Source of the DNA: Clostridiales bacterium UBA4080
GTDB lineage: Bacteria; Bacillota; Clostridia; Lachnospirales; Vallitaleaceae
NCBI GenBank assembly: GCA_002381865.1
Contig: DFYO01000039.1
Span: 94,746 to 130,657 of the forward strand
DNA length: 35,912 bases
Direction: 5' to 3'
The notes beneath the pieces were generated by a model. The model was not told the origin of the DNA. It saw nothing but the letters and a program-made list of their open reading frames with translations, and made no database searches. The position numbers and the translations under genes were made by a program. The stretch's first letter is position 1; each line of letters starts with the position of its first letter. This document shows positions 25,659 through 34,090 of this stretch, in pieces.

Positions 25659-26675
25659 TTATTCCGAGTATCTTTCCTTGATTTGATAAACCTCTCGTAT
25701 GCCTTTAAAGAAAGCATCTACAACCTTTGGATCAAAATGCTTTCCAGATTGGTTCTTGATATGCTCTAAAGCATCCTCAATGCTCCACGCCTCTTTATAT
25801 GGTCTCTTACTGGTTAATGCATCAAATACATCAGCTACAGCAGTTATTCTTGCAAAAATATTAATTTCCTCGCCTGATTTTCCATAGGGATAGCCTGTTC
25901 CGTCCCATTTTTCATGATGCTCAAGAGCAACAATTCTAGCTGTTTTAAGCAAATCAGACTTATGGTCTCCAATAATCTTTGCTCCTATTATTGTATGTTG
26001 CTTAACAACTTCAAATTCCTCCGGAGTAAGTCTTCCTGGTTTTTGCAAAATAGAATCCTGCACTCCAAGCTTTCCAATATCATGCATAGGCGCAATATTA
26101 AGCAATAGCTCTGCCTCTGCTTCTGGAAAGCCATAATTCAATGCTATCATTTTACAAAACTCACTTACTCTGTAAATATGCATTCCTGTTTCATTATCTC
26201 TAAACTCAGCAGCCATACCTAATCGACGAATAATCTCTATTCTAGTCTCTGTGAGTTCTTTCGTTTTTTCAGCAACTTGAATTTCCAAGGCCCTGTTTTG
26301 ATTATATAAAGCAAGATGAGTTTTAACTCTAGATAACACAATCGAAACGCTTATTGGCTTTGTAATATAGTCAACTGCTCCAATTTCCAAGCCCCTAGCC
26401 TCATTAATCGCATCACCCTTTGCTGAAATAAAAATAACTGGAATTGCTTTTGTAATAGGGTTGCTTTTAAGCCTTTTACAAACCTCGTAGCCATCCATTT
26501 CGGGCATCATAATATCTAACAAGATAATGTCAGGAGTGGTTTTTTCAGCAATTTTCAATGCCATTTTCCCATTTCTTGCTGCTTTTATACTATAATTATC
26601 ATTTAATACTCCCTCTAGTATTTCAATGCTGTCAGGAGTATCGTCTACAATCAACACCGTCTGCTTTGTATCCAT
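25659..26675 (-). CDS. Response regulator with HD-GYP phosphodiesterase domain
   Basis: Protein of 338 aa: an N-terminal receiver (about 5-120) with the acidic pair DD, phospho-acceptor Asp54 (ILLDIMMPEMDG) and the conserved Lys in ITKPI. A coiled-coil linker (about 125-150) leads to an HD-GYP domain (about 155-330) with MHDIGKLG and HHEKWDGTGYP. HD-GYP domains of this intact type hydrolyse cyclic di-GMP, in some families other cyclic dinucleotides. The start is the ATG at 26675 after AAGGTGATAAAGG. It lies 163 bp downstream of the hybrid kinase gene on the same strand and ends in a strong terminator. It is the likely output regulator of the FIST-kinase set, receiving phosphate through the kinase's HPt domain. 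Confidence 0.94.
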   Translation of the reverse strand: MDTKQTVLIVDDTPDSIEILEGVLNDNYSIKAARNGKMALKIAEKTTPDIILLDIMMPEMDGYEVCKRLKSNPITKAIPVIFISAKGDAINEARGLEIGAVDYITKPISVSIVLSRVKTHLALYNQNRALEIQVAEKTKELTETRIEIIRRLGMAAEFRDNETGMHIYRVSEFCKMIALNYGFPEAEAELLLNIAPMHDIGKLGVQDSILQKPGRLTPEEFEVVKQHTIIGAKIIGDHKSDLLKTARIVALEHHEKWDGTGYPYGKSGEEINIFARITAVADVFDALTSKRPYKEAWSIEDALEHIKNQSGKHFDPKVVDAFFKGIREVYQIKERYSE

Positions 26676-26838
26676 CCTTTATCACCTTGATTATTATAAT
26701 TTTTATATCTGTTTAACATTCAAGCTATACTATAAGGCTTTCTTTTAATTATTTCAATTCTTTTCTAATTTATTTCTTAATTAATTATGTTAGAAGTCTT
26801 ACGCGCAATTATTAACAAATCGCTCTCAAAAACTCCTA

Positions 26839-29256
26839 TTACTTATTTAATATTTTTGATTTAATTATATCATTAGCTTTTTCAAATTCATATTCAACTA
26901 TCAATTCTCCAATCTGTTTCAATTCATCTGGTGAAAAATATTTTTTCAGAAAATTAGCAGCTGCATCATAAGCTTTTTTTGCCTTTGCATCATAGCTTTC
27001 AAGCATTTCAACTAGATATGAGATTTTTTCTATCATCTCTTCCTCAGATGATTCCTGAACTATTTTTTCATCAGTATCAAGCTTTAACACAACCTCTTCA
27101 ATTTCTGAGCATAGCTTTTCAATTTTATCATTTGTTTTAGTTAATAGCGCTGCAAATTCAGTTGAATGATATTCGTTATTCTTAATCATTTGTTCAATTT
27201 CTTCAAAAAGCTTTTGAAGTGTTGATGAACCTACATATCCGCAGAGCCCTTTCATAGTGTGTGCAGCTCTTAGCTTTTCATCAATATTACCAATATTTAC
27301 TCCTTCAAATTCTCCTACAATATGTCGATTTAGTAAAAATCTTTCTAAAATACTCTTAAACAAATCAATGTTGCCTTTAAAATATGTATTAACCAGCTCC
27401 AAATTAATTGAATATTTTTCTTCTTGATAATCTGTTTCCACAACTTCTTCTGTTAAATCATTGTCTTCAATTATAGAAACCCCATGGTTCATTGCCCATT
27501 TATAAATAGATTTAAATAATGCTTCAGGCGCTATAGGCTTTGTTACATAATCATCCATTCCCCATTCGATAACCTGCTCTTTAGTTCCCGACATAGCATC
27601 TGCGGTTAATGCAATTATTGGCAGATTAAATTTTTTGATCTCATTTTTGATTCTTCTTGCCGCTTTATATCCATCTAAAACAGGCATATGCAGATCCATT
27701 AATATCAAATCATAATCCTTATAATTATCTCTAACAGCAATAAAAGCCTCTAAGCCGTTTTCTACAATACTAACCTCTACGCCGACATCTTCTAAAAATT
27801 CTCTTACAATCTGCTGATTTATTTCATTGTCTTCAGCCAATAAAATTCTTATTCCCTTTAAATTCCATTTTTTCTGTGTTTCCTTATACTTGCTTTTTCC
27901 GTTACTAGTTCCTTCTGCCCTTGGAACAAACATCGAAACAATTGTATCAAATAAAACTGATTGATTTATAGGCTTCATAATTACTTCGTCAAAGCCCTCG
28001 TGAATTGCCTGAATAATTAGATTCTCTCTCATATTGGCTGTAAGCATAATAAACTTAGGCATGGTATCCTCATCATAAAAACGCTTGATATGCCTAAGTG
28101 TTACGATTCCCTCATGTCCTGAAAGACTGCATCCTATCATTATCAATTCAAATTGCTTGCCCTCTTCAATTAGCTTAAGTGCTGATTTTTCATCCGGACA
28201 AATAACATGATTGAATCCAAAATTTCTAGTATATAAATCCAAAACCTCTCTGACATTTTTATTTTCTTCAATAATCAGAGTTCTAATCGATTTTAAACTG
28301 TCTGGTATATTTTTAGTAATTTTAGCATTTTTATCCACCTTAAATGTTGCGGTAAAAACAAAATTGCTACCCTTTCCTACTTCACTGCTTACATGTATAC
28401 TTCCATCCATAAGCTCGATAATTTGCTTTGAAATAATCAACCCTAGTCCCGTCCCACCATATTTTCTTGTTGTTGACGAATCCGCCTGATTAAAGGCTTG
28501 AAATAATCTTGACTTTTGTTCCTCTGAGAGCCCAATACCCATATCTCTAACTTCAAAAATAAGAGAAATCAAGTCCTCTGTTTTAGCTTTAGTGCTCACA
28601 TTTACAAATATTTCACCATGATTAGTGAACTTTATTGCATTATCCGTAAGGTTCAAAAGCACCTGACCCAATCTTAATGGATCACCAATAAGACAATCCG
28701 GAATATGAGGATCCTGCATTACAATCATTTCCAGCCCCTTGTTATATGCTTTAACACTTACTAAATCAATCAAATTATTTATTACATCCTCAAGATTAAA
28801 CTTAGTTTCTTCAAGTGTCAGCTTTCCGGCATCTATTTTTGAGAAGTCAAGAATATCATTAATAATATGTAACAGACTATGTGCTGCATTATCAATCTTT
28901 CTAATATAATCCTCTTGCTTTTCGTCAAGATTTGTTTTGTATATTAGATTTGAAAAGCCAATAATAGCGTTCATAGGAGTTCGAATCTCATGACTCATAT
29001 TTGCTAGGAAATCACTTTTTGTTTTAACCGAAATCTCAGCTTGCTCCTTTAATAGCTTAAGCTCTTCATTTCTCCTGTTGATAACTGCATTTGCGCTATC
29101 AATCTCTTCCATGAGCCTTGTAAGCATAAGCTGAGTCTTGTCCTTCATCTCCTGAAGATGAAAACGATTCTCCTCTGAACGAGCTAGCTTTTTTTCAAGA
29201 ACCTTTATTCTTTTTTCTTGATCATGAATTATTGACTGATAATCTGTTTGTTCCAT
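26839..29256 (-). CDS. Soluble hybrid histidine kinase (coiled coil-HisKA-HATPase-REC-REC-HPt)
   Basis: Protein of 805 aa with no membrane helix and no PAS, GAF or Cache sensor of its own. A coiled coil (about 1-80) precedes HisKA with His89 (FLANMSHEIRTPMNAIIGFS). The ATPase domain has the N box (LTDNAIKFT), DMGIGLS and GGTGLGL. A first receiver (about 325-445) is degenerate: where the phospho-Asp should be, the sequence is LIMIGCSLSGHEG, with Gly in its place. The second receiver (about 470-590) is intact (LILMDLHMPVLDG), and an HPt domain carries AAHTMKGLCGYVG. Its ATG directly abuts the stop codon of the FIST gene, so the two are coupled. The FIST protein is the natural sensor partner, and the HD-GYP regulator the likely output. 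Confidence 0.94.
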   Translation of the reverse strand: MEQTDYQSIIHDQEKRIKVLEKKLARSEENRFHLQEMKDKTQLMLTRLMEEIDSANAVINRRNEELKLLKEQAEISVKTKSDFLANMSHEIRTPMNAIIGFSNLIYKTNLDEKQEDYIRKIDNAAHSLLHIINDILDFSKIDAGKLTLEETKFNLEDVINNLIDLVSVKAYNKGLEMIVMQDPHIPDCLIGDPLRLGQVLLNLTDNAIKFTNHGEIFVNVSTKAKTEDLISLIFEVRDMGIGLSEEQKSRLFQAFNQADSSTTRKYGGTGLGLIISKQIIELMDGSIHVSSEVGKGSNFVFTATFKVDKNAKITKNIPDSLKSIRTLIIEENKNVREVLDLYTRNFGFNHVICPDEKSALKLIEEGKQFELIMIGCSLSGHEGIVTLRHIKRFYDEDTMPKFIMLTANMRENLIIQAIHEGFDEVIMKPINQSVLFDTIVSMFVPRAEGTSNGKSKYKETQKKWNLKGIRILLAEDNEINQQIVREFLEDVGVEVSIVENGLEAFIAVRDNYKDYDLILMDLHMPVLDGYKAARRIKNEIKKFNLPIIALTADAMSGTKEQVIEWGMDDYVTKPIAPEALFKSIYKWAMNHGVSIIEDNDLTEEVVETDYQEEKYSINLELVNTYFKGNIDLFKSILERFLLNRHIVGEFEGVNIGNIDEKLRAAHTMKGLCGYVGSSTLQKLFEEIEQMIKNNEYHSTEFAALLTKTNDKIEKLCSEIEEVVLKLDTDEKIVQESSEEEMIEKISYLVEMLESYDAKAKKAYDAAANFLKKYFSPDELKQIGELIVEYEFEKANDIIKSKILNK

Positions 29257-30417
29257 TTATTCTTCTCCTACCAACACAACAGCTATTGTGCCATTGTGGA
29301 AATAGCTTTCTTTTCCATTTTCTAGAGGTGAAATTTCCCCATAGGTGTAAAATCCTGCAAAAGGAAAATTCTCCGGCATGTTTTTTTGCAAATACAAATA
29401 CTCCTTGTCCACATTAAGACCTAATATCGCTTTTCTTGCTGAACATGTAAATACAAAGGCTGCTTGAGGCTTATTACCTGGATAACCATCAACTGCTTCC
29501 TTTAGCGCTGCTTCAGAAGCAACACTCATCTTTTCAATTGAACCTGAAACCAATTGAACAATAACATCATTTGGTACATCTCCAAAAAAAGTAACGCTCT
29601 TGTCCTCTTCATTAAATGTATATGGACTTCTTATATAATATCTTTCACTATTCTCATCTGGAAAAACTGCCAAAGGATACTCTGTTGGCACTCTCTTATA
29701 ATTCCCGCCTAAATATCGGTTATAAAAGTCTAATATAGGCTCTCCGTCAGTTTCAAAAACCCTATTTTTGACAACCTTGGTAACTCTTTTTTTGTGTCCA
29801 ATTGGCGTCCATCCGGTTGCAAGACCTGATGAAAACTTAATATCCCCAGCAAAAATCAAAACCTCAATTGAATCTACAAGAATATCTCTTTTGTAGAATT
29901 GATAGGTTTTTTTCATAGACCATTGGTCTGCTGCAAGGCCTCCAAAAATCGGAAATTCCTTGCCAAGTTTATTTTTTAAAGCATTAATTACTGCAACTCC
30001 TCCAACTGTAACACTTTCAGCCAGTGTAACACAAAATGCTTCTTTTTTTGTTAGTTTACTTTTAGCTTCATTTACCGCATCATTAGCAGCAGAATCTGCA
30101 TCTATTAACAAATCCTTGCCGACTCCTGCTTTAATCTCTATAGTATCAGAATAAATTAATATCAAGGTTACTGAATCTTCGGCACAACCTAATCTTGATG
30201 AAATTTCTCCGTCAGTTGTGCAGCCTATCAGCTCTAATTCCGGGTACTGATTCATTATTCTATCTAATACCGTCTGATGATCAATATGTATCGCATTATA
30301 TAACACTCCGGCTTGAGGGACTAATCCTTCAAGATCTTCTTGGCATTGTGCAAGGGCTTCTTCAATAGCATCCAATGCATCAACATCTTCACTATGACCT
30401 ACTGCAACCTTTATCAT
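29257..30417 (-). CDS. FIST domain sensor protein
   Basis: Cytoplasmic protein of 386 aa matching the FIST (F-box and intracellular signal transduction) N- and C-terminal domains. In the N part are IKVAVGHSEDVDALDAIEEA and ELIGCTTDGEISS; the middle has FPIFGGLAADQW and FSSGLATGWTPIGHKKRVTK. The C part has FVFTCSARKAILG and ends AGFYTYGEISPLENG...HNGTIAVVLV. FIST domains are predicted in the literature to bind small ligands such as amino acids and often sit beside kinases or cyclases. The start follows GGAGG. It is the first gene of a FIST-kinase pair with zero intergenic bases. The ligand cannot be read from sequence. Confidence 0.93.
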   Translation of the reverse strand: MIKVAVGHSEDVDALDAIEEALAQCQEDLEGLVPQAGVLYNAIHIDHQTVLDRIMNQYPELELIGCTTDGEISSRLGCAEDSVTLILIYSDTIEIKAGVGKDLLIDADSAANDAVNEAKSKLTKKEAFCVTLAESVTVGGVAVINALKNKLGKEFPIFGGLAADQWSMKKTYQFYKRDILVDSIEVLIFAGDIKFSSGLATGWTPIGHKKRVTKVVKNRVFETDGEPILDFYNRYLGGNYKRVPTEYPLAVFPDENSERYYIRSPYTFNEEDKSVTFFGDVPNDVIVQLVSGSIEKMSVASEAALKEAVDGYPGNKPQAAFVFTCSARKAILGLNVDKEYLYLQKNMPENFPFAGFYTYGEISPLENGKESYFHNGTIAVVLVGEE

Positions 30418-30536
30418 ACTTATGACCTCCTGCCTTTTTGTATAGTGTTAATACGAAAATATAAAGCTGAGACTTGTTTTCTGTTGAATACAATAATTAA
30501 AAGCCGATACTATTTATCAACTTTTCTATTACAAAT

Positions 30537-30565
30537 ATAATAACATTTTTCACTCAAAATAACAA
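30537..30565 (-). promoter_or_regulatory. Promoter of FIST-kinase operon
   Basis: TTGTTA (30565-30560), 17 bp and TATTAT (30542-30537) on the minus strand. The rest of the 347-bp gap at 30418-30764 shows no gene; a small TTTTAT/ATAAAA hairpin near 30655-30675 lacks a T-run. Confidence 0.6.
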
Positions 30566-30764
30566 GTTTTTGCTATTCTCAGAAAGATTTTCTTATTCTC
30601 TTGTGTATCAGTTTTTGTAGTGCATTTTGCTCGGCTGATGTATTTTAGACAATATACTTTTATGAATAAAAGCACATTATTTTTAATTAGCTTTTTAAAT
30701 GCGAAGATTACTCAAATCCAAAGCAAGCTTCTCTTTTGAGCAGTACAAACTATATTACTCACAT

Positions 30765-32144
30765 TTATTCCTCTATCTCTTCCTGCTTAATAGGATACGC
30801 CCTAATAATCTTTTCTGAAGCTGGATCAATTATAATAACGTAACGTTTACCTCCTTTTTCAACTTCATAATGCCATTCATACTTCTCTACATTGTCCTCA
30901 TTTCCACTGTTATAATATAATGCCTTCAATACCTTATATTCTGCTTCAACAATTTTTTTCAGATGTTCCTTCTTGTTATATCCTTCCTGAAATTGTTTTT
31001 TATCTAGCTCTTGGCTCTCAATATAATTGGGATAGAAAATATATTCTAGTAAAACCTCATCACTATTAATAAACCTGAACTTTATTACGTTCAAATAATC
31101 ATAATAATCTTCAACTAAGCTATATGAATATGATAATTCTATCATACCATCAGCTCTTTCTTGATATTCTAGTCTATACTTTTCCATACCATGTTTTTTA
31201 AGATAGTCTTTGGCGATATTCTTTGCTACTTTCATATCTTCATCTGTTACCCTCTCAAAATCCGAGTCATCAAATGGATCTTTATAAGGGTTTTCAAATT
31301 GAACACTAAAAATATTTCCCGTATCTAATAAGGTCATCGTCTCATTTTTATATATATACCCATAGTTAGTAAACATAATACCAATAATATTGGATTCTCC
31401 TACCAAATTAGATTCAATCTCAGCTTCCTCGACATCGCCATAAGCCTTTTTAAAATAGTCAAGAGCAGTTTTAATTCCTTCCTCCTTTGATTTAATAACT
31501 ATTGGATATTTACCCGCTACTGAAAGCCTTGTCTCAAGCTCAGTAGCGCTTGCAGTTGGAGAAATCACCCAGTTATTTTCCTCTGCAATGGATTTTTTTA
31601 TACTATTATATTTCAAATAGTTTTCCGAATTAAAAATATCCTTTTTATCTTCAGCAGTGTATGTATTAAGCTCCTCTTCAAGCACGCTTCTGTATTTTAC
31701 AATCAGTTCAAATAGGTTCTCCATATACTTTAGATTAGTTTCGTCAGCAGGATATTCCTCTGTATTAAATTCATTCATATAGATGTTCGTCTCAGAGATA
31801 ATATTTCTTATATTCCACATTTCTTCATGCACTATCTCAGATTTTAAAAGGTTTAGCATCTCATACCTGTTCCATATTTCTATTTCGTAAATTTTGCCTA
31901 GCTCAGCTTTTTTCTTTTGAGTTAGCGAATCTGAGCCTTCAAGAGGATAAAGCAACATAAATGTTTCTGCGTTATCCAGATAATTAATAATATAGGTTTG
32001 AAGAAGCAAATATTTCTCTGCTGCTATTATATTGTCTTGCTTAATCTTTTTATACCTTTCAGTTCCAAGCATATAAACCGCTATTACCAAAACTGCAATT
32101 ACTCCAATTAATGCTACGCGTATGATTTTGTCCTTATTTTCCAT
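30765..32144 (-). CDS. Membrane-anchored PepSY-type, YpeB-like protein
   Basis: Protein of 459 aa with one N-terminal membrane helix (about 8-27) and an extracytoplasmic remainder: a long helical region (about 30-195), then two or three PepSY-like units. The first begins about residue 210 (SKEEGIKTALDYFKKAYGDVEEAEI) and a later one contains DEDMKVAKNIAKDYLKKHGM; the end reads YVIIIDPASEKIIRAYPI. This layout recalls the germination/cortex-lysis partner YpeB, but similarity is structural and no sleB-like gene is adjacent. The frame is open to 32201; I take the ATG at 32144 because GGGGAGAG precedes it and the upstream codons belong to a broken acetyltransferase in another frame. Confidence 0.55.
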   Translation of the reverse strand: MENKDKIIRVALIGVIAVLVIAVYMLGTERYKKIKQDNIIAAEKYLLLQTYIINYLDNAETFMLLYPLEGSDSLTQKKKAELGKIYEIEIWNRYEMLNLLKSEIVHEEMWNIRNIISETNIYMNEFNTEEYPADETNLKYMENLFELIVKYRSVLEEELNTYTAEDKKDIFNSENYLKYNSIKKSIAEENNWVISPTASATELETRLSVAGKYPIVIKSKEEGIKTALDYFKKAYGDVEEAEIESNLVGESNIIGIMFTNYGYIYKNETMTLLDTGNIFSVQFENPYKDPFDDSDFERVTDEDMKVAKNIAKDYLKKHGMEKYRLEYQERADGMIELSYSYSLVEDYYDYLNVIKFRFINSDEVLLEYIFYPNYIESQELDKKQFQEGYNKKEHLKKIVEAEYKVLKALYYNSGNEDNVEKYEWHYEVEKGGKRYVIIIDPASEKIIRAYPIKQEEIEE

Positions 32145-32164
32145 AAATAGCTCTCCCCGTTTTT

Positions 32165-32381
32165 TTAATATTCTTCTGAAGTTTTGGTTACAACAACCCA
32201 ATAATCATAACCATTTTTTTGTAGTACATTTTTATGGATTCAAGCCATTTTTGAGATTGTTTATGGTTTAACGGACCAGAACAATACTCCATTACATCTG
32301 AATCGCTTAATAGGTGACATAAATTCTCTATATCATTATCACTAAATTCTCTTATAATCTTTCTGTCTCGAACTTCGTCAT
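32165..32381 (-). pseudogene. Truncated, frameshifted GNAT acetyltransferase remnant
   Basis: From an ATG at 32381 (AGGGAGGA upstream) the codons read MTKFETERL and then stop. Shifting frame recovers IIREFSDNDIENLCHLLSD and on to KWLESIKMYY. A second shift at a seven-A run (32220-32214; eight would restore the frame) recovers KKNGYDYWVVVTKTSEEY before a stop. Together this is the N-terminal ~70 residues of a RimJ/RimL-type GNAT enzyme, about 170 aa when intact. The acetyl-CoA-binding half is missing and the DNA runs straight into the ribosome site of the YpeB-like gene. It starts 33 bases after the core of the first 96-bp repeat, like a cassette gene. Confidence 0.75.
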
Positions 32382-32413
32382 TCTATCTTCCTCCCTTACT
32401 AGTTGATAATTTC

Positions 32414-32509
32414 ACCTAACGTTTGCGTGTTCACGACGTTCATCAGCTCAATAACTATCCAAATTTGTTCTACATCAAGCTGATGAATGTTGGCAATATA
32501 TTGTTAGCT
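32414..32509 (-). repeat. attC-like inverted repeat 1
   Basis: 96-bp imperfect palindrome. On the minus strand the 3' box is GTTAGGT (32420-32414), a perfect match to the integron GTTRRRY core, and the 5' side has GCTAAC (outer box 32509-32503). The inner stem pairs 32436-32448 with 32478-32490, 13 bp with one G-T wobble. The ~15-base spacers between outer and inner boxes are longer than in classical attC sites. It lies 72 bp after the stop of the 97-aa gene and 33 bp before the GNAT remnant. Confidence 0.65.
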
Positions 32510-32580
32510 GAAGTATTCTTAGGAAACTCACAATTATTTAATATTAAATTGTGTAAATGTAAGCTTTTATTCAGTTAAAA

Positions 32581-32874
32581 CTATTCAAGTTTTATTTCTT
32601 TACCTTTTGAATTGAAAATTTTAAACAATATTCCATCTACATATGCGTTATATGTTCTTTTTCTTAAAAATGCAAAAAATAATGGTTGAATTATATCAAC
32701 TTCTATATTATATCTTCCAGCATTACACATGCACCTTTTTCTTCCGCCAAACATCATAAAATATCTTGCTGCGGTTTTTTCATTTACTTTTAAAGCAATC
32801 GTTCCCCAAAACTTATCAAAGCAAAATTCTACAATGTATTTATCTTGTGTTCCAACTTCAAATTTTAATTTCAT
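32581..32874 (-). CDS. Hypothetical protein in cassette-like array
   Basis: Protein of 97 aa with alternating hydrophobic/charged strands (MKLKFEVGTQDKYIVEF, GTIALKVNEKTAARYF) and a cluster RKRCMCNAGRYNIEV. It looks like a small cytoplasmic beta-rich domain; I do not recognise the family. There is no signal peptide or convincing membrane helix. Its own ribosome site is poor; a strong GGAGGG lies 52 bp upstream in front of a 12-codon mini-ORF (32926-32888), so translation may be coupled to that. It is flanked by attC-like repeats on both sides and so is a candidate single-gene cassette. Confidence 0.6.
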   Translation of the reverse strand: MKLKFEVGTQDKYIVEFCFDKFWGTIALKVNEKTAARYFMMFGGRKRCMCNAGRYNIEVDIIQPLFFAFLRKRTYNAYVDGILFKIFNSKGKEIKLE

Positions 32875-32887
32875 AATATTCCGTTGG

Positions 32888-32926
32888 TTATATTCTAAAA
32901 CCCTTTATGGTTATTATATCCAACAT
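32888..32926 (-). CDS. 12-codon mini-ORF upstream of the 97-aa gene
   Basis: An ATG with GGAGGG at good spacing opens a 12-codon frame ending TAA 13 bases before the next start codon. It may be a translational-coupling leader, as described for some integron cassettes, or the remains of a longer start. I see no wider conservation to support it. Confidence 0.25.
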   Translation of the reverse strand: MLDIITIKGFRI

Positions 32927-33130
32927 TTATCCCTCCTGATATGAATTTTAAACTGCCAAAAGCAGTGAATGGATAGTCCTTAAATTACTATTGCTTAATG
33001 TAAAATTTAATGATGAAAGAGTCACTGTAACTATATTAGAGGGATATTCGCTAAATAGCCTCGTCGTATTAATTACTCAAACATTTAATTGTTAAAAGTG
33101 TAGGGCAATACTTCAGAAAGAAAATCTGTC

Positions 33131-33227
33131 ATCTAACGTTTGCGTATTTACGATGTTCAGCAGCTCAATAAACTTATCAATCTTGTCCACCTACATGCTG
33201 ATAAATATTGTGAACATATTGTTCGTA
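33131..33227 (-). repeat. attC-like inverted repeat 2
   Basis: About 97 bp. The minus-strand 3' box is GTTAGAT (33137-33131), a perfect GTTRRRY. The opposite outer box is degenerate (CGAAC instead of CTAAC). The inner arms around GATGTTCAGCA and TGCTGATAAATATTG pair with interruptions. The same internal words as in repeat 1 recur (AACGTTTGCGT, ACATATTGTT-like ends). It follows the potassium-channel-like gene by 96 bp. 33138-33322 otherwise holds no gene. Confidence 0.55.
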
Positions 33228-33322
33228 TAATTGGTTCATAAACCAGTTTAATGTTTGGTAAGAATTATCATGTTTTCTGTATTATAATTTTTATGTAACC
33301 ATATCTTTAGACGACGTTGGCC

Positions 33323-33907
33323 CTATTCAATATCTTTTTCATCAACTACAACATTCTTTAAGCTATCTCGTAAAATTCCAATTGAAGAAACAATAAAAAT
33401 TATAAGTATAAAGTAAAAAATGCCTTCAATGATAGCAAAAATTCTTGCAAGATTAGAAACTGGTAGTATATCGCCATACCCTATTGTTGTAAAAGAAATA
33501 AAACTAAAATATTGAAATGAAATTAATTTGGTTGAAAAACTATCTCCTATGAAGCCTGAAAAACTATTCTTATCAAAACTATAGATATATTGATACGCCA
33601 TGCCAAAAAAAACAATAATACAAACAATGATTGAAACTACTTCTAAAATCATATGAAAGTAGTCTTTTTCTCCTTTACTAAACTCCATGACTTTTTCGAA
33701 AACAAACATTAGATAATAGGATAAATAAAAAATGCTAAAAGTTACCATCATAAAAATATATGTACCAGTACCAATCTCTTCTGTTCTAGATAAATATAGC
33801 AAATATAGCATTATTCCATATCCAATGGTGATGACAAAATTATTGTACTTTAACTTTTTATTTAAACAACTAATTTTTCCTCTCATCCACATTACTAACT
33901 TCTTCAA
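33323..33907 (-). CDS. Potassium-channel-like membrane protein (ion_trans_2 type)
   Basis: Protein of 194 aa with about four membrane helices (about 25-40, 48-70, 85-105 and 155-178), a pore loop and the potassium selectivity filter TTIGYGD in SFISFTTIGYGDILPVSN. This is the 'two-pore-helix' ion-channel family module preceded by two extra helices; no RCK or cyclic-nucleotide domain follows. The start is probably the TTG at 33907, ten bases after AAAGGAG, with an ATG at 33892 as alternative. It begins 34 bases after the core of repeat 3 and is followed by repeat 2, the arrangement of a one-gene cassette. It could serve ion homeostasis or, by analogy with small membrane effectors, depolarisation; the sequence does not decide. 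Confidence 0.85.
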   Translation of the reverse strand: MKKLVMWMRGKISCLNKKLKYNNFVITIGYGIMLYLLYLSRTEEIGTGTYIFMMVTFSIFYLSYYLMFVFEKVMEFSKGEKDYFHMILEVVSIIVCIIVFFGMAYQYIYSFDKNSFSGFIGDSFSTKLISFQYFSFISFTTIGYGDILPVSNLARIFAIIEGIFYFILIIFIVSSIGILRDSLKNVVVDEKDIE

Positions 33908-33940
33908 AATTATTCTTCTCCTTTATGAAACCGAAATGTC

Positions 33941-34036
33941 AGCTAACGTTCGCGTGTTGTCGACGTTCATTCAACTCAAACCTCTATCTTTGAGATACCT
34001 AAATGCTGAATGAATGTTGGGAAAATATTGTTAGGT
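33941..34036 (-). repeat. attC-like inverted repeat 3
   Basis: 96 bp, the clearest copy. The outer boxes pair as CTAAC (33943-33947) with GTTAG (34030-34034); the minus strand starts ACCTAAC (a perfect RYYYAAC) and ends GTTAGCT. The inner stem pairs 33963-33973 (ACGTTCATTCA) with 34007-34017 (TGAATGAATGT), one G-T wobble. The loop holds a further CTCAAA/TTTGAG stem. It lies 55 bp after the Imm5-like gene stop and 34 bp before the channel gene. Confidence 0.7.
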
Positions 34037-34090
34037 GATGTTCCCAACGAAAACTGCCTAAGCTAACGATGAAAATAATTGTTCTTATTT

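Noticed and set aside
32145..32201. N-terminal extension of the YpeB-like protein
   Set aside because: The 19 extra codons derive from the acetyltransferase remnant in a different frame; GGGGAGAG and the membrane-helix position favour the ATG at 32144.
32527..32555. Terminator after the 97-aa gene
   Set aside because: CACAATT/AATTGTG forms a 7-bp stem but has no T-run, so it is only a minor palindrome.
33300..33320. Extra repeat core near GGCCAACGTCG after the channel gene
   Set aside because: It resembles the CAACGT word of the repeats but is in the wrong orientation and lacks pairing arms.
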